64,000 nt of DNA from Thermosipho ferrireducens (GCF_017358165.1 NZ_CP071446.1:806001-870000); one strand, 5' to 3'; shown: positions 16,838 to 28,238, counted from the stretch's first letter. Notes: a model not told the origin generated them from the letters alone. Made by a program: numbers and translations.

Positions 16838-18913
16838 ATGCAGGAAGTTCGAGCTGTTTATGTTGACTTGAAGAAGTTAAGAAATATAGGTATAATGGCT
16901 CATATTGATGCTGGAAAAACCACAACTACCGAAAGGATTTTGTATTATACGGGCAGAAAGCACGTAATCGGTAGTGTGGATGAAGGTACAGCCACGATGG
17001 ACTGGATGGTCCAGGAAAAAGAACGTGGTATAACCATAGTATCTGCGGCCACTACGTGTATGTGGAAAGGGAACAGGATTAACATAATAGATACTCCTGG
17101 ACACGTTGATTTTACTATAGAAGTTGAGCGAGCCTTAAGGGTTCTTGATGGTGCGATAGCAGTATTCGACGCAGCTGCTGGAGTAGAACCGCAATCTGAA
17201 ACAGTCTGGCGACAGGCTGACAAGTACAATGTTCCCAGAATAGCGTTTATGAATAAGATGGATAAGATAGGCGCAGATTTTGAAATGTCAGTTAATTCAA
17301 TGGTTGAGAGGTTGAAGGCTAATCCAATTCCCATTCAAATACCCATGGGTGCAGAAGACACATTTGAAGGTGTTATAGATTTAATAAAAATGAAGGCTAT
17401 TAGGTGGATTAGCGAAGATGGTTCAGAGATGGCTTACGAGGAAATCCCGGAAAAATATTTAGCAAAAGCCGAAGAAGCACGTGAAGATATGCTTGAAAAA
17501 ATAGCTGAAATAGATGATGATATTATGATGTTGTATCTTGAAGGTGAAGATATTTCAGAAGAACAAATAAAAAGTGCGTTGCGGAAAGCTACAATTTCAG
17601 GTACTGCCACACCTGTGTTGTGTGGGTCCGCTAAGATGAACCAGGGTATCCAGCCTCTACTTGATGCGGTTATTGATTATTTGCCGTCTCCATTAGATGT
17701 GCCACCAATCAAAGGTTGGGATGAAAAGGGAGAAGAGATAGTTATTAAACCTGATGAAAAGGAACCATTTACGGCTCTGGCTTTTAAGATTCAGGCGGAT
17801 CCATTTGTTGGAAAGTTGACATTTTTCCGTGTTTACAGTGGAAGACTTGAAAAAGGAAGTTATGTGTATAATTCAACAAAAGGGAAAAAAGAGAGAATTT
17901 CACGCTTAATTTTCATGCATGCGGATAAACGTGAGGATGTTGAATATGTAAGAGCGGGCGATATTGTAGCTGCAATTGGATTAAAAGATACCAAAACAGG
18001 AGATACGTTATGTGATGAAAAAAGACCTGTTATACTTGAAAAGATGGAATTTCCTGAACCTGTTATATCTATTGCAATAGAACCAGCTACAAAAAATGAT
18101 GAAGCAAAACTTTCAAGAGCACTTACACTTTTAAGTGATGAGGACCCATCCTTTAGAGCATATGTGGATAGAGAAACAGGTGAAACAATTATTGCTGGAA
18201 TGGGAGAACTCCATCTTGAGATAATAGTTGATAGATTAAAAAGGGAATTCAATACAAATGTTAGAGTAGGAAAGCCTCAGGTTGCTTATCGTGAGACGAT
18301 AGAAACTTCTGCAGAAGCTGAAGGAAAATATATAAGACAAACTGGAGGAAGAGGCCAGTATGGACACGTAGTTATGAGATTTGAGCCATTGGAACTTACA
18401 AAGACATTTGAATTTGAGGATAAGACAGTTGGTGGAGTTATTCCAAAAGAATACATTTCAGCAATAATGGAAGGAGTAAAAGAAGCTGCCCAGACAGGTT
18501 ATTTAGCTGGTTATCCAATGGTTGGCATAAAAGCTATTCTTTTAGATGGGTCTTATCATGAAGTTGATTCTTCAGAGATGGCTTTCAAAATAGCTGCGAG
18601 TTTGGCTTTCAAAGAAGCTATGGCAAAAGCCAGACCTGTTTTACTTGAACCGATTATGAAAGTGGAAGTGACAACACCAGAAGAGTATATGGGAAATATT
18701 ATAGCTGATTTAAATTCCAGAAGAGCACATATTGATTCTTTAGAGACAAGAGGTCATTTGAGGGTTGTAAAAGCTTTTGTTCCATTATCAGAGATGTTTG
18801 GATACGCTACTGATTTGAGATCGGCAAGTCAGGGAAGAGCGAATTATACTATGGTTCTTTCCCATTATGCAAAGGTTCCTGAAAAAGTAGCCGAAAAAAT
18901 TTTAAACAAATAA
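16838..18913 (+). CDS. fusA: translation elongation factor G
   Basis: EF-G is the GTPase that drives translocation on the ribosome. The 691-residue protein has G1 [15 protein letters not shown], switch-[10 protein letters not shown] and the G4 motif NKMDKIGAD in the G domain. The domain [14 protein letters not shown] loop and a complete C-terminus follow. Domain I begins about 20 residues in, so there is a short N-terminal extension. The ATG at 16838 follows GAGGAGG. An in-frame GTG at 16808 lies inside rpsG and is not used. Confidence 0.99.
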   Translation: MQEVRAVYVDLKKLRNIGIMAHIDAGKTTTTERILYYTGRKHVIGSVDEGTATMDWMVQEKERGITIVSAATTCMWKGNRINIIDTPGHVDFTIEVERALRVLDGAIAVFDAAAGVEPQSETVWRQADKYNVPRIAFMNKMDKIGADFEMSVNSMVERLKANPIPIQIPMGAEDTFEGVIDLIKMKAIRWISEDGSEMAYEEIPEKYLAKAEEAREDMLEKIAEIDDDIMMLYLEGEDISEEQIKSALRKATISGTATPVLCGSAKMNQGIQPLLDAVIDYLPSPLDVPPIKGWDEKGEEIVIKPDEKEPFTALAFKIQADPFVGKLTFFRVYSGRLEKGSYVYNSTKGKKERISRLIFMHADKREDVEYVRAGDIVAAIGLKDTKTGDTLCDEKRPVILEKMEFPEPVISIAIEPATKNDEAKLSRALTLLSDEDPSFRAYVDRETGETIIAGMGELHLEIIVDRLKREFNTNVRVGKPQVAYRETIETSAEAEGKYIRQTGGRGQYGHVVMRFEPLELTKTFEFEDKTVGGVIPKEYISAIMEGVKEAAQTGYLAGYPMVGIKAILLDGSYHEVDSSEMAFKIAASLAFKEAMAKARPVLLEPIMKVEVTTPEEYMGNIIADLNSRRAHIDSLETRGHLRVVKAFVPLSEMFGYATDLRSASQGRANYTMVLSHYAKVPEKVAEKILNK

Positions 18914-18939
18914 CCACAAAGTGCGAGGGAGGGTGAAGT

Positions 18940-20142
18940 ATGGCAAAAGAAAAGTTTGTGAGAAGTAAACCCCATCTTAATGTAGGTACTATAGGACACA
19001 TTGACCATGGTAAGACAACACTTACTGCAGCTATTACAAAGTATTTGTCTTTGTTTGGAAGAGCCGATTATACACCATACGAACAGATCGATAAGGCTCC
19101 TGAAGAAAAAGCAAGAGGTATTACCATTAACATTGCACACATTGAATATGAAACTGATAACAGACATTATGCACATATCGACTGTCCAGGCCACGCTGAC
19201 TACATCAAGAACATGATTACCGGTGCAGCTCAAATGGATGGTGCTATTCTTGTTGTTGCAGCTACTGATGGACCAATGCCACAAACAAGAGAACACGTTC
19301 TTCTCGCAAGACAGGTTAATGTTCCTGCAATGATTGTTTACATTAACAAAACAGATATGGTTGATGATGAAGAACTTATTGACCTTGTTGAAATGGAAGT
19401 AAGAGAACTTTTGAGCAAATATGAATTCCCTGGTGACGATTTGCCAGTTATTAGAGGTTCTGCTCTTAAAGCTGTTGAAGCTCCAAATGATCCTAACGAT
19501 GCAGCTTATAATTCTGTTAAAGAACTTCTCGATGCAATGGATTCTTACTTCCCGGAACCACAAAGAGAAGTTGACAAACCATTCCTTATGCCAGTAGAAG
19601 ACGTTTTCTCCATTACGGGAAGAGGTACAGTTGTTACTGGAAGAATTGAACGTGGAGTTATTAAGCCCGGTGATGAAGTAGAAATAATTGGTATGAGCTA
19701 TGAAGTAAGTAAAACAGTTGTTACCAGCGTTGAAATGTTCAGAAAAATACTCGATGAAGGTATTGCCGGTGACAATGTAGGATGTCTTTTAAGAGGTGTT
19801 GACAAGGATGAAGTAGAAAGAGGACAGGTTCTTGCTAAACCTGGTTCCATTACTCCTCATACAACATTTAAAGCACAGGTTTACGTTCTAAAGAAAGAGG
19901 AAGGCGGAAGACACACACCATTCCAAAAAGGATACAAACCACAATTCTACATTAGAACAGCAGATGTTACAGGAGAACTTATAGAATTCCCTGCAGGTGT
20001 TGAAATGGTCATGCCAGGTGACAATGTTGAAATGACAATTAAACTCATCTACCCTGTTGCTATAGAAGAAGGTATGAGATTTGCTATTCGTGAAGGTGGA
20101 AGAACAGTAGGTGCAGGAGTTGTCACAGCAATTGTTGAGTAA
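18940..20142 (+). CDS. tuf: translation elongation factor Tu
   Basis: EF-Tu delivers aminoacyl-tRNA to the ribosome. The 400-residue protein has [10 protein letters not shown] (G1), DCPGHADY (G3), NKTDM (G4) and GSALKA (G5), followed by the two beta-barrel domains. The gene uses more C-ending codons (AAC, GAC, TTC, CTC) than its neighbours, as expected for a very highly expressed protein. The start follows GAGGGAGGG. A GC-rich hairpin lies directly after the stop. Confidence 0.99.
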   Translation: MAKEKFVRSKPHLNVGTIGHIDHGKTTLTAAITKYLSLFGRADYTPYEQIDKAPEEKARGITINIAHIEYETDNRHYAHIDCPGHADYIKNMITGAAQMDGAILVVAATDGPMPQTREHVLLARQVNVPAMIVYINKTDMVDDEELIDLVEMEVRELLSKYEFPGDDLPVIRGSALKAVEAPNDPNDAAYNSVKELLDAMDSYFPEPQREVDKPFLMPVEDVFSITGRGTVVTGRIERGVIKPGDEVEIIGMSYEVSKTVVTSVEMFRKILDEGIAGDNVGCLLRGVDKDEVERGQVLAKPGSITPHTTFKAQVYVLKKEEGGRHTPFQKGYKPQFYIRTADVTGELIEFPAGVEMVMPGDNVEMTIKLIYPVAIEEGMRFAIREGGRTVGAGVVTAIVE

Positions 20143-20154
20143 TGAATATGCTAT

Positions 20155-20182
20155 AGAAGGGGGAAACTCCCCCCTTCTTTCT
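20155..20182 (+). terminator. hairpin between tuf and rpsJ, possibly a partial terminator
   Basis: AGAAGGGGG pairs with CCCCCTTCT across a 6-base loop and is followed by TTCT, a poor T tract. It divides the str genes from the S10 group. It could attenuate transcription or protect the 3' end of the abundant fusA-tuf message. Confidence 0.65.
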
Positions 20183-20205
20183 GAAATAAAAAGGGAGGGA
20201 ACAAG

Positions 20206-20514
20206 ATGCCTGGACAAAAAATAAGAATTAGGTTAAAGGCTTACGATCATAAATTGTTAGATGAATCAGCAAAAAAAATAGTGGAAGTTGTTAAGCAAAC
20301 TAATGCTAAAGTTTCTGGACCTGTGCCACTTCCAACAGAAAGAACGCTTTATGTAGTTTTGAGATCGCCCTTGAAACACAAAGATTCTCGTGAGCAATTT
20401 GAAAAAAGAGTACACAAAAGATTGATTGACATAATGGAACCAACCCCAAAAACTATTGATGCACTGATGAAAATAAATCTTCCAGCTGGAGTTGACGTTG
20501 AAATCAACCTGTGA
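20206..20514 (+). CDS. rpsJ: 30S ribosomal protein S10
   Basis: S10 is a 30S head protein that is also NusE in transcription antitermination. The 102-residue length is typical. The protein begins [20 protein letters not shown] and has the conserved GPVPLPTE segment and the [11 protein letters not shown]-terminal region. It follows AAGGGAGGGAACAAG and opens the S10 group. Confidence 0.98.
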   Translation: MPGQKIRIRLKAYDHKLLDESAKKIVEVVKQTNAKVSGPVPLPTERTLYVVLRSPLKHKDSREQFEKRVHKRLIDIMEPTPKTIDALMKINLPAGVDVEINL

Positions 20515-20536
20515 TTTAAACTTGGAGGTGCTTACA

Positions 20537-21154
20537 ATGAAAATGATAATTGGAAAAAAAGTTGGAATGACACGTATATTTAAAGACGATAAAGCCATTC
20601 CAGTTACTGTAATAAAAGCAGGTCCATGTTACGTTGTTCAGAAGAAAACAGTGGAAACTGATGGATACAATGCTATACAACTTGGTTTTGAAGAGGCAAG
20701 AAAAGTTAATAAGCCAATGGAAGGGGTATTTAAGAAAGCAGGAGTAAAACCATTAAAAATATTAAGAGAATTTCGTGTGGAAAATCCAGAAGACTTTGAA
20801 ATAGGTCAGGAAATAAAAGTAGACATTTTTGAAGAAGGCGATAAAATAGATATTACCGGTTGGTCAAAAGGTAGAGGATTTGCTGGAGCAATGAAAAGAT
20901 GGGGATTTCGCGGCGGACCAAAATCCCATGGTGCAAAATTTCATAGGGAACTTGGTTCAGTAGGTCAACACACAGAACCAGCAAGAATATTCAAAGGAAA
21001 AAAGATGCCAGGACAATATGGTAACGAACGTGTAACCATTTTAAACTCTGAAATTGTTAAAATAGATGTTGAGAATAATTTGATAGCGGTTAAAGGAGGA
21101 GTTCCAGGAGCGAGGGGCGGCCTTGTCCTCATAAGAAGTGCAAAAAGAGGATAA
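20537..21154 (+). CDS. rplC: 50S ribosomal protein L3
   Basis: L3 is an early-assembly large-subunit protein whose loop reaches the peptidyl transferase centre. The 205-residue protein starts [14 protein letters not shown] and has the loop [14 protein letters not shown]-type segment and [13 protein letters not shown]. The ATG at 20537 follows TTGGAGGTG. An upstream in-frame start at 20492 lies inside rpsJ and is rejected. Confidence 0.98.
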   Translation: MKMIIGKKVGMTRIFKDDKAIPVTVIKAGPCYVVQKKTVETDGYNAIQLGFEEARKVNKPMEGVFKKAGVKPLKILREFRVENPEDFEIGQEIKVDIFEEGDKIDITGWSKGRGFAGAMKRWGFRGGPKSHGAKFHRELGSVGQHTEPARIFKGKKMPGQYGNERVTILNSEIVKIDVENNLIAVKGGVPGARGGLVLIRSAKRG

Positions 21155-21192
21155 GAGCAAGCCTCGAAATTGTTGAAAGGGAGGCATAGAAG

Positions 21193-21858
21193 ATGGCAGT
21201 ACTTGATGTTTTGAACATCAAAGGTGAAAAAGTTGGAACGATGGAACTAAAGGATGAAATCTTTGATATTGAACCAAACACAGATGTAATGTGGCGTTAT
21301 GTGGATATGCAACTTACCAATGCGAGAGCGGGTACAGCATCTACCAAAACGCGCGGAGAAGTGTCTGGTGGTGGAAGAAAGCCATGGATTCAGAAACATA
21401 CAGGTAGAGCAAGACAGGGCTCAATAAGAGCACCACACTGGAGACATGGTGGTGTTGCACATGGACCAAAACCAAAAGTTTACTTTAAACGCATGAATAA
21501 GAAAATGAAAAAATTGGCACTTAAATCAGCTTTGTCTGTAAGGTTTAAAGAGGGGAATCTTTTGGTTCTTGATGAATTGAAAATGGAAAGAGCAAAGACT
21601 AAGGATTTAAAAGAAATAATAAGAGCTCTTGGACTTGAAGAAAGTAAAATATTGTTTGTTTTACCGAAAAAAGAAAATGAATATGTTAATGTTAAAATTT
21701 CTGGACGAAATATTCCTGGGGTAAAGGTAATCATTGCTGATAATCCAGGAAGCGAAAAAGTAAATATAGATGGATTGAATGTATATGATATACTCAATCA
21801 TGATAAATTGGTTCTCGTTCAGAGTACCGTCCAGAAAATTGAGGAGGTGCTCGGATAA
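21193..21858 (+). CDS. rplD: 50S ribosomal protein L4
   Basis: L4 lines the exit tunnel with an extended loop. The 221-residue protein has the [19 protein letters not shown] loop and [15 protein letters not shown]. The start follows AAAGGGAGGCATAGAAG. Its TAA stop shares one base with the rplW ATG, so translation is coupled. In some bacteria L4 represses its own S10 operon, but no leader structure of that kind was looked for in detail. Confidence 0.98.
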   Translation: MAVLDVLNIKGEKVGTMELKDEIFDIEPNTDVMWRYVDMQLTNARAGTASTKTRGEVSGGGRKPWIQKHTGRARQGSIRAPHWRHGGVAHGPKPKVYFKRMNKKMKKLALKSALSVRFKEGNLLVLDELKMERAKTKDLKEIIRALGLEESKILFVLPKKENEYVNVKISGRNIPGVKVIIADNPGSEKVNIDGLNVYDILNHDKLVLVQSTVQKIEEVLG

Positions 21859-22163
21859 TGAAAAATTATGCGGATATAATAATAAGACCTGTAGTAAGCG
21901 AAAAAGCTTACTATGCTCGTGAGAATAGGCAATATGTTTTTGAAGTAAACAAGGATGCGAATAAATCTCAAATTAAAGAAGCTGTAGAAAAATTATTCAA
22001 TGTTAAAGTTGAAAAAGTTAATGTTATAAATGTAAAACCAAAACCCAAAAGAGATATACGAAGAGGCGCTATGGCAAGAGAAGGATACACAAGATCATGG
22101 AAAAAGGCGATTGTTAAACTCAGAGAAGGATATACGATTAAAGAACTTGAAGGAGAACACTAA
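21858..22163 (+). CDS. rplW: 50S ribosomal protein L23
   Basis: L23 sits at the exit of the ribosomal tunnel, where trigger factor and SRP bind. The 101-residue protein has DIIIRPVVSEKAY near its start, the usual YVFEVNKDANKSQIKEAVEKLF segment and a basic loop. Its start overlaps the rplD stop. Confidence 0.98.
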   Translation: MKNYADIIIRPVVSEKAYYARENRQYVFEVNKDANKSQIKEAVEKLFNVKVEKVNVINVKPKPKRDIRRGAMAREGYTRSWKKAIVKLREGYTIKELEGEH

Positions 22164-22175
22164 AAGGGGTGAATA

Positions 22176-23003
22176 ATGATGGGTCTTAAGAGATTTAAAC
22201 CAACAAGCCCTGGTAGACGTCAAATGATAATAAGTGATTTTTCAGAGATTACAAAAGCAAAACCTGAAAAGTCGCTTCTGGTTAGTTTGAAGAAAACAGG
22301 TGGAAGGAACAATCTTGGAAGAGTTACTGTTAGATTTAGAGGTGGAGGTCACAAAAGAAGATACAGAATTATAGATTTTAAAAGAGATAAAGTAGGAATA
22401 CCGGCACGTGTTGTGGCCATTGAATATGATCCTAACAGAACAGCAAGGATTGCCTTACTTGTTTATGCAGATGGAGAGAAGAGATACATTCTCGCACCTC
22501 AAGGTTTAAATGTGGGCGATACAATTGTAAGCGGACCTGAGGCAGAAATTAAACCGGGTAATGCTCTGCCACTTGAAAACATACCAGTTGGTACTATTGT
22601 TCACAATGTTGAATTTATTCCTGGAAAAGGTGGACAGATAGCAAGATCTGCAGGTAGTTCTTGTCAGTTGATGGCAAAAGAAGGAGGTTATGCACTTCTC
22701 AGAATGCCATCTGGAGAATTAAGGAAGGTTAGTGTAAGATGTTACGCGACAGTTGGAGTAGTTGGTAATGAAGATCACAAAAATGAAGTGGATGGTAAAG
22801 CAGGAAGAGTAAGATGGAAAGGGAGAAAACCACATGTTCGTGGTGTTGCTATGAACCCCGTTGATCACCCGCATGGTGGTGGAGAAGGAAGAGGAAAAGG
22901 TCATCACCCACAGAGTCCTTGGGGACAACTTGCCAAAGGTTATAAGACAAGAAGGGGTAAGAAAGCATCAGATAGACTTATTGTAAGAAGAAGAAATGGT
23001 TAA
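22176..23003 (+). CDS. rplB: 50S ribosomal protein L2
   Basis: L2 is needed for subunit association and peptidyl transferase activity. The 275-residue protein has the [12 protein letters not shown] segment, [14 protein letters not shown] and the invariant [13 protein letters not shown] loop with its conserved histidine. Two consecutive ATG codons (22176 and 22179) follow AAGGGGTGA and either may be used. Confidence 0.99.
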   Translation: MMGLKRFKPTSPGRRQMIISDFSEITKAKPEKSLLVSLKKTGGRNNLGRVTVRFRGGGHKRRYRIIDFKRDKVGIPARVVAIEYDPNRTARIALLVYADGEKRYILAPQGLNVGDTIVSGPEAEIKPGNALPLENIPVGTIVHNVEFIPGKGGQIARSAGSSCQLMAKEGGYALLRMPSGELRKVSVRCYATVGVVGNEDHKNEVDGKAGRVRWKGRKPHVRGVAMNPVDHPHGGGEGRGKGHHPQSPWGQLAKGYKTRRGKKASDRLIVRRRNG

Positions 23004-23022
23004 TTAGCAAGGAGGTGCAACA

Positions 23023-23310
23023 ATGGGCAGGTCCACTAAGAAGGGACCTTACGTAGATCCCAAGCTTCTCAAGAAAATCAGGCAGTTAAATGAATCAGGT
23101 GAAAAGAAAATAATCAAGACCTGGAGTCGAGCAAGCATGATAATACCGGAAATGGTAGGTCATACCATTGCAGTATATAATGGAATAAAACATATACCTG
23201 TATATATAACTGAAAACATGGTAGGGCATAGACTTGGTGAATTTTCATTCACTCGTAGATTTGGAGGACACGCAGATAAGTCGGCAAGCAAGGGTCAGGT
23301 TAAAAAATGA
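23023..23310 (+). CDS. rpsS: 30S ribosomal protein S19
   Basis: S19 is a head protein that pairs with S13. The 95-residue protein starts [18 protein letters not shown] and has [21 protein letters not shown] and [13 protein letters not shown]. The start follows AAGGAGGTG. The stop overlaps an in-frame ATG of rplV, but a better rplV start lies 15 bases downstream. Confidence 0.99.
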   Translation: MGRSTKKGPYVDPKLLKKIRQLNESGEKKIIKTWSRASMIIPEMVGHTIAVYNGIKHIPVYITENMVGHRLGEFSFTRRFGGHADKSASKGQVKK

Positions 23311-23324
23311 GGAGGGTGGAAACA

Positions 23325-23774
23325 ATGCAAGCTCTTATCAAACGTAACGGTTTGAAACGTTCAAAATTTCATAGAGAGAGAAAAGAAAAATTAGCTTCAT
23401 TACCTGTTTATGAGGCAAAAGCAATAGCTCGTTTTGTCAGGATTTCTCCAAGAAAAGCAAGAAGTGTGGCTAATTCCATAAAAGGGAAAAATGTTTCAGA
23501 AGCGTTTACAATTCTTGAATTTTCTCCGAAAAAGGCTGCACGTATTATCAAAAATGTGTTAAAATCAGCTGTGGCAAACGCAGTAAATAATTACAATCTT
23601 TCGGAAGAAAATCTTTATGTGTATACATGTTACGTAAATGATGGGCCGCGTATGAAAAGGTTATGGCCACGCGGAAGAGGTAGTGCTGATATAATTCAAA
23701 AAAGAATGTCTCATATCACTGTGATTGTTAGAGACAGAGAAGCTGAGAAAGAAGCAAAGAAAGAAGAAAAGTGA
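23325..23774 (+). CDS. rplV: 50S ribosomal protein L22
   Basis: L22 lines the exit tunnel near L4. The core [21 protein letters not shown] and the C-terminal beta hairpin [16 protein letters not shown] are present. The protein is about 149 residues, longer than the typical 110, because of an N-terminal basic extension of about 30 residues and a Glu/Lys-rich tail. GGAGGG at 23311-23316 supports the ATG at 23325. The ATG at 23307, overlapping the rpsS stop, is the alternative. Confidence 0.95.
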   Translation: MQALIKRNGLKRSKFHRERKEKLASLPVYEAKAIARFVRISPRKARSVANSIKGKNVSEAFTILEFSPKKAARIIKNVLKSAVANAVNNYNLSEENLYVYTCYVNDGPRMKRLWPRGRGSADIIQKRMSHITVIVRDREAEKEAKKEEK

Positions 23775-23794
23775 TGGAAAGGTGAGGTGGTAAG

Positions 23795-24424
23795 GTGGGT
23801 CAAAAAGTTCATCCGCGAGGATTTAGGTTGGGTTTAACTGCTGATTGGCAGGCAACCTGGTTCAATGAGAAAAACTATGCGGAATATCTTCTTGAAGACG
23901 AAGAAATAAGAAAGGTTATTAAGAATAAATATGCGCAGGCAGGAATAAGTGAAATAGTAATAGAGAGACCTGATTCTGAACGAGTAGTTGCTATAATAAA
24001 AACAGCAAGACCTGGTATTATAATAGGTAAAAAGGGAGCAGAAATTACTTCCTTGCGCCAGGAATTAGAAAAAAGATTTAACAGAAGATTTATTTTAAAT
24101 ATAGAAGAGATAAAAAGTCCTGAGGCAGACGCACAATTAGTAGCTGAAAATATAGCAAATAGAATTGAGAAACGTGCATCTTATAAAGTTGTTATGAAAA
24201 GGGCTATTTCAAATGCTATGAGGAAGGGTGCAAAAGGAATAAAAGTTATGGTAGCTGGAAGGCTCGCCGGTGCGGAAATAGCTCGTACAGAATGGTATCT
24301 TAAAGGAAGACTTCCTCTTCAAACACTTAGGTCAATAATTGAGTATGGTACAGCAAGAGCTGAAACGAAATACGGTACAATCGGCATAAAGGTTTGGATT
24401 TATAAAGGTGACGCCGATATCTGA
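23795..24424 (+). CDS. rpsC: 30S ribosomal protein S3
   Basis: S3 is part of the mRNA entry site. The 209-residue protein starts [13 protein letters not shown], has a KH domain with the [11 protein letters not shown] motif and a C-terminal domain with [14 protein letters not shown]. It uses a GTG start that overlaps a GGTGAGGTGG Shine-Dalgarno region. The gene lies directly between rplV and rplP. Confidence 0.98.
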   Translation: MGQKVHPRGFRLGLTADWQATWFNEKNYAEYLLEDEEIRKVIKNKYAQAGISEIVIERPDSERVVAIIKTARPGIIIGKKGAEITSLRQELEKRFNRRFILNIEEIKSPEADAQLVAENIANRIEKRASYKVVMKRAISNAMRKGAKGIKVMVAGRLAGAEIARTEWYLKGRLPLQTLRSIIEYGTARAETKYGTIGIKVWIYKGDADI

Positions 24425-24446
24425 CGTCAAAAGGAGGTAGTACGAC

Positions 24447-24875
24447 ATGTTAATGCCAAGAAGGGTAAAATATCGAAAACAGCATCGTGGTAGAATGAAA
24501 GGAAAGGCAAAAGGTGGAACATTGGTGGCGTTTGGAGATTATGGTTTAAAGGCTTTAGAGTCTCATTGGATTACAGCACAACAGATAGAAGCTTGCAGAA
24601 TTGCTATCACAAGAACGCTTAAAAGAGCAGGAAAGCTTTGGATCAGGGTTTTTCCAGATAAATCATATACAAAACACCCGGCTGAGAGTAAACTCGGTAA
24701 AGGAAAAGGAAATGTTGAAGGCTGGGTTGCAGTAGTAAAACCTGGAAAGATATTATTTGAGATAGGCGGAGTTAGCGAAGAGCTTGCAATTGAAGCTCTT
24801 GAATATGCTGCAACAAAGTTACCCATAAGAACAAAGATAGTAAAAAGAAATGAGATAGGTGGTGAAGCTGTATGA
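24447..24875 (+). CDS. rplP: 50S ribosomal protein L16
   Basis: L16 contacts the A-site tRNA and completes the peptidyl transferase centre. The 142-residue protein has [18 protein letters not shown] at the start and [15 protein letters not shown] with the [17 protein letters not shown] loop. The ATG at 24447 is 9 bases from GGAGG and is preferred over the ATG at 24453. The stop overlaps the rpmC start (ATGA). Confidence 0.98.
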   Translation: MLMPRRVKYRKQHRGRMKGKAKGGTLVAFGDYGLKALESHWITAQQIEACRIAITRTLKRAGKLWIRVFPDKSYTKHPAESKLGKGKGNVEGWVAVVKPGKILFEIGGVSEELAIEALEYAATKLPIRTKIVKRNEIGGEAV

Positions 24876-25072
24876 AGGCCGCCGAACTTAGAAATTTAAC
24901 CACGGAAGAACTTTTGAATCTTTTAGAGGAAAAGAAAAGAACACTTATGAATCTCAGATTCCAGAAAGCCCTGGGACAATTAACTGATTACAGTCAGCTT
25001 AGTAAAACAAAGAAAGATATAGCAAGAATCAAAACACTTCTCAGGGAACGAGAACTGGGAGTAAGGAGGTAA
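24872..25072 (+). CDS. rpmC: 50S ribosomal protein L29
   Basis: L29 is a small two-helix protein at the tunnel exit. The 66-residue sequence has the family pattern [27 protein letters not shown] and then [15 protein letters not shown]. The start overlaps the rplP stop by 4 bases, so the two are translationally coupled. Confidence 0.98.
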   Translation: MKAAELRNLTTEELLNLLEEKKRTLMNLRFQKALGQLTDYSQLSKTKKDIARIKTLLRERELGVRR

Positions 25073-25077
25073 TAATC

Positions 25078-25395
25078 ATGCCAAGAAAGAGACTTGTTGG
25101 AGAGGTCGTTAGTGATAAAATGGATAAAACCATTGTAGTTGCAGTTAACACATTGGTAAAACACCCGAGGGTGGGGAAATACATTAAAAGAACGAAAAAA
25201 TATTATGCACACGATGAAAAAAACGAGTGTAAAATTGGCGACACAGTTGAAATAATCGAATCAAGACCACTCAGTAAGTTGAAAAGATGGAGAGTAGTCA
25301 AAATAGTCAAGAGATCTGAATTTGCTGAAAAGACACCAGTGGAAGACGAAGAAGTAGTTGAACAGTTGGAAGGAGGTAGTAGTGATGATAATTAA
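25078..25395 (+). CDS. rpsQ: 30S ribosomal protein S17
   Basis: S17 is an OB-fold protein that binds 16S rRNA early in assembly. The core [20 protein letters not shown] and [14 protein letters not shown] is standard. At 105 residues it is about 20 longer than many homologues because of an acidic C-terminal tail rich in Glu and Asp. The last 11 bases overlap rplN. Confidence 0.97.
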   Translation: MPRKRLVGEVVSDKMDKTIVVAVNTLVKHPRVGKYIKRTKKYYAHDEKNECKIGDTVEIIESRPLSKLKRWRVVKIVKRSEFAEKTPVEDEEVVEQLEGGSSDDN

Positions 25396-25753
25396 TGAGA
25401 GCTACCTCAAAGCAGCGGACAATTCTGGTGCAAAAGTTTTAAGAGTAATTCGAGTTTTAGGTGGTTCCAGAAGGAAATGGGGTACAGTAGGTGATATAGT
25501 TGTTTGCAGTGTAAGAGACGCTGTTCCAAATGGTGACATAAAAAAAGGAGATATCGTTAAAGCAGTTATAGTGAGGACGAGAAAAGAAATAAGAAGGCCA
25601 GATGGAACTTATATTCGTTTTGACGATAATGCTGCTGTTGTTTTGGATAAATTCAACGAGCCTAAGGGGACACGTGTATTTGGACCTGTTGCAAAGGAAC
25701 TTAGAGAAAAAGGTTTTATGAAAATAGTCTCCTTAGCGCCTGAAGTATTTTAA
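25385..25753 (+). CDS. rplN: 50S ribosomal protein L14
   Basis: L14 lies at the subunit interface and bridges to 16S rRNA. The 122-residue protein has the exact family length and begins [17 protein letters not shown]. It includes the [17 protein letters not shown] and [20 protein letters not shown] segments. The start overlaps the end of rpsQ and follows GGAGGTAGT. A GTG immediately before the ATG is an alternative. Confidence 0.99.
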   Translation: MIINESYLKAADNSGAKVLRVIRVLGGSRRKWGTVGDIVVCSVRDAVPNGDIKKGDIVKAVIVRTRKEIRRPDGTYIRFDDNAAVVLDKFNEPKGTRVFGPVAKELREKGFMKIVSLAPEVF

Positions 25754-25766
25754 GGGGTGATGTGCA

Positions 25767-26087
25767 GTGGCGAGAAAAATAAAAAAAGGTGACACAGTAC
25801 AGGTTTTATCAGGTAAAGATAAAGGAAAAGTAGGGGAAGTTATTGCTGTTATACCAAAAGAAGATAAAGTGATTGTACGTGGTGTTAATGTTGTCAAAAG
25901 ACATCAGAGGCCAAACCCGCAACTTAGACAGGGTGGAATAATAGAAAAAGAAGCTCCAATATATGTTTCGAAGGTTGCACTCGTGTGTCCTGATTGTGGA
26001 AAGCCTACTCGTGTAGGATTTAAGTTCCTTGAAGATGGAACTAAGGTTAGGTACTGTAAGAAATGTGGAGAAGTCATAGATAAGTAA
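25767..26087 (+). CDS. rplX: 50S ribosomal protein L24 with a four-cysteine C-terminus
   Basis: L24 starts large-subunit assembly. The N-terminal KOW motif ([20 protein letters not shown]) is clear in this 106-residue protein. The C-terminal half has two cysteine pairs, CPDCGK and YCKKCGE, in the positions where many L24 proteins have non-cysteine residues, so a zinc ribbon is likely. It starts at GTG after GGGGTGATG. Confidence 0.98.
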   Translation: MARKIKKGDTVQVLSGKDKGKVGEVIAVIPKEDKVIVRGVNVVKRHQRPNPQLRQGGIIEKEAPIYVSKVALVCPDCGKPTRVGFKFLEDGTKVRYCKKCGEVIDK

Positions 26088-26100
26088 GGAGGAATAGAGT

Positions 26101-26649
26101 ATGCCAGTATATGTACCTTTAAAAGAAATGTACAAAAATGAAATTGTTCCTGCTATGATGAAAGAGTTTGGATATAAAAACATTCACCAGGTACCAAAAA
26201 TTGAAAAAATAGTTATAAATATGGGAATAGGAGAAGGTTCCAGAAATAAAGATGTTATAGATGTACATGCCAAAGAATTAACATTAATTGCCGGTCAAAA
26301 ACCTGTGGTGACTAAAGCTAAAAAAAGTATTTCTAACTTTAAGATTCGAAAGGGTATGCCAATAGGATTAAAGGTTACTCTTCGTGGTGTTAATATGTAC
26401 AACTTCCTTTATAAGCTCATTAATCTTGTTCTTCCAAAAGTAAGAGACTTTAGAGGTTTGAACCCAAACGCATTTGATGGAAAAGGGAATTACTCTTTTG
26501 GCTTAACAGAGCAACTGGTTTTCCCGGAAATTTCTCCAGATCAGGTTAAAAGAGTTCAAGGGATGGACATAGTAATTGTTACTACAGCAAAGACCGATGA
26601 AGAAGCAAGAAAATTGTTAGAACTTTTTGGATTTCCTTTTAGAAGATAA
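26101..26649 (+). CDS. rplE: 50S ribosomal protein L5
   Basis: L5 binds 5S rRNA and contacts the P-site tRNA. The 182-residue protein has [14 protein letters not shown], the [25 protein letters not shown] region and [24 protein letters not shown]. It begins at an ATG directly after AAGGAGGAATAG. Confidence 0.99.
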   Translation: MPVYVPLKEMYKNEIVPAMMKEFGYKNIHQVPKIEKIVINMGIGEGSRNKDVIDVHAKELTLIAGQKPVVTKAKKSISNFKIRKGMPIGLKVTLRGVNMYNFLYKLINLVLPKVRDFRGLNPNAFDGKGNYSFGLTEQLVFPEISPDQVKRVQGMDIVIVTTAKTDEEARKLLELFGFPFRR

Positions 26650-26666
26650 TTTAAGGAGGTTACGAT

Positions 26667-26852
26667 ATGGCTAGAAAAGGTCTTGTGGAAAGGTGGAAAA
26701 AACCAAAGAAATATAAAACCCGTGTATACACAAGATGTAAGATTTGTGGAAGAGCGCATTCTGTGTACAGAGAATTTGGAATATGTAGAGTTTGTTTTAG
26801 AAAAATGGCCAATGAGGGAAAACTCCCGGGTGTTAGGAAGGCAACATGGTAA
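26667..26852 (+). CDS. rpsZ: 30S ribosomal protein S14, zinc-binding type
   Basis: This short S14 (61 residues) is the zinc-binding C+ type, with RCKICGR and GICRVCFRK supplying four cysteines. It ends in the family-typical [11 protein letters not shown]. The gene sits between rplE and rpsH, the usual spc position, after TAAGGAGGT. Confidence 0.99.
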   Translation: MARKGLVERWKKPKKYKTRVYTRCKICGRAHSVYREFGICRVCFRKMANEGKLPGVRKATW

Positions 26853-26867
26853 AAGGAGGGGAATACA

Positions 26868-27272
26868 ATGTGGAGCGATCCAATAGCTGACATGCTCACT
26901 CGAATAAGAAATGCAAACGTTGCGTTCAAAGAACAAATAGACATACCAGCATCTAATTTGAAGAAAGAAATAGCTGAGATTTTGAAAAGAGAAGGTTTTA
27001 TAAAGGGTTATACATATATAGAAGATGGAAAGCAAGGTATATTAAGGATACAGATGAAATATAAAGGTACAAGAAGAAATAGAGAGCGAATTATTCATGG
27101 TATTGTACGTGTTTCTAAACCTGGAAGAAGAATATATGTTGGAAAAGATAAACTTCCAAAGGTAAAGAATGGTCTTGGAATAGCTATTATTACAACTTCC
27201 AAAGGTGTTGTAACAGACAAAGAAGCGAGACAACTTGGCGTTGGTGGAGAAGTAATAGCCTATATCTGGTAA
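26868..27272 (+). CDS. rpsH: 30S ribosomal protein S8
   Basis: S8 binds the central domain of 16S rRNA and is the spc-operon repressor in E. coli. The 134-residue protein starts [16 protein letters not shown] and ends with the conserved [22 protein letters not shown]. The ATG follows AAAAGGAGGGG. Confidence 0.99.
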   Translation: MWSDPIADMLTRIRNANVAFKEQIDIPASNLKKEIAEILKREGFIKGYTYIEDGKQGILRIQMKYKGTRRNRERIIHGIVRVSKPGRRIYVGKDKLPKVKNGLGIAIITTSKGVVTDKEARQLGVGGEVIAYIW

Positions 27273-27285
27273 GGAGGTGTACTTA

Positions 27286-27840
27286 ATGTCTCGAATTGCA
27301 AATAAACCTATTACAATCCCAAACGGGGTTGAAGTAAAAATCGAGGGAAATGTAATTACTGTAAAGGGACCAAAAGGAGAGTTATCGCTTGAATTTTTAC
27401 CTTATGTTACTGTTGAAATTGGTGAGAATGAAATGAATGTGAAGCCTAATGTAGCGGCGATGAAAAGACGTTCAGATTTGAAAAAAATGAAAATGTTTAC
27501 GGGAACATATTGGAGACTTATAAACAATATGGTTATAGGCGTAACTCAGGGCTTCAAAAAAGAGCTTGAGATAGTAGGGATCGGTTATAGAGCACAATTA
27601 CAGGGAAATAAACTTGTTATGAATCTTGGTTATGCGCACCCTGTAGAAATGGATATACCAAAAGATGTAAAGGTAGAAGTACCAAGTCCTAATAAAATAA
27701 TAGTAAGTGGAATAGATAAACAAAGGGTAGGCCAGGTGGCGGCAAATATTAGAAATTGGAGAAAACCAAATATCTACTCAGGAAAAGGTATCAGATATGT
27801 TGGAGAGGTTGTAAGGATGAAAGAAGGAAAGAAAGCATAA
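27286..27840 (+). CDS. rplF: 50S ribosomal protein L6
   Basis: L6 has two tandem related domains and supports the sarcin-ricin region. The 184-residue protein begins [16 protein letters not shown] and has the C-terminal signature [16 protein letters not shown]. The ATG at 27286 follows AAGGAGGTG at good spacing. An in-frame GTG at 27277 overlaps that site and is rejected. Confidence 0.98.
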   Translation: MSRIANKPITIPNGVEVKIEGNVITVKGPKGELSLEFLPYVTVEIGENEMNVKPNVAAMKRRSDLKKMKMFTGTYWRLINNMVIGVTQGFKKELEIVGIGYRAQLQGNKLVMNLGYAHPVEMDIPKDVKVEVPSPNKIIVSGIDKQRVGQVAANIRNWRKPNIYSGKGIRYVGEVVRMKEGKKA

Positions 27841-27855
27841 AGGGGGTACACTGAG

Positions 27856-28224
27856 ATGATAAAAAAAGAAAACAGGAATTGGAGAAGGAAAAAGAGACAT
27901 CTTAGTATCAGGAAAAAGATTTATGGAACAGAAGAAAGGCCAAGATTGTGTGTTTATAAAAGTGAAAAACACATATATGCTCAGATTATAAATGATGAAA
28001 AAGGACATACACTTGTAGCTGCTTCAACTCTTGATAAAGAATTACGCGAACAATTGCAGAAGACCTGGAATAAAGAAGCTGCAAGAGAAGTTGGAAAGCT
28101 AATAGGGAAGCGAGCCCTGGAAAAGGGAATAAAAAAGGTAGTATTTGACAGAGGCGGCTATCGTTACCATGGAAGAGTGAAGGAACTTGCAGATGGCGCC
28201 AGAGAAGCTGGCCTGGAATTTTGA
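27856..28224 (+). CDS. rplR: 50S ribosomal protein L18
   Basis: L18 binds 5S rRNA. The 122-residue protein has the [21 protein letters not shown] segment, then [39 protein letters not shown], which is the family signature. The start follows AAAGGGGGT. Confidence 0.98.
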   Translation: MIKKENRNWRRKKRHLSIRKKIYGTEERPRLCVYKSEKHIYAQIINDEKGHTLVAASTLDKELREQLQKTWNKEAAREVGKLIGKRALEKGIKKVVFDRGGYRYHGRVKELADGAREAGLEF

Positions 28225-28238
28225 GGGAGGTGCATTGG

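Noticed and set aside
18865-19563. Long minus-strand frame of 232 codons opposite tuf
   Set aside because: It is a shadow of the strongly biased tuf codons, rich in Ser, Cys and Asn with no motif or start signal.
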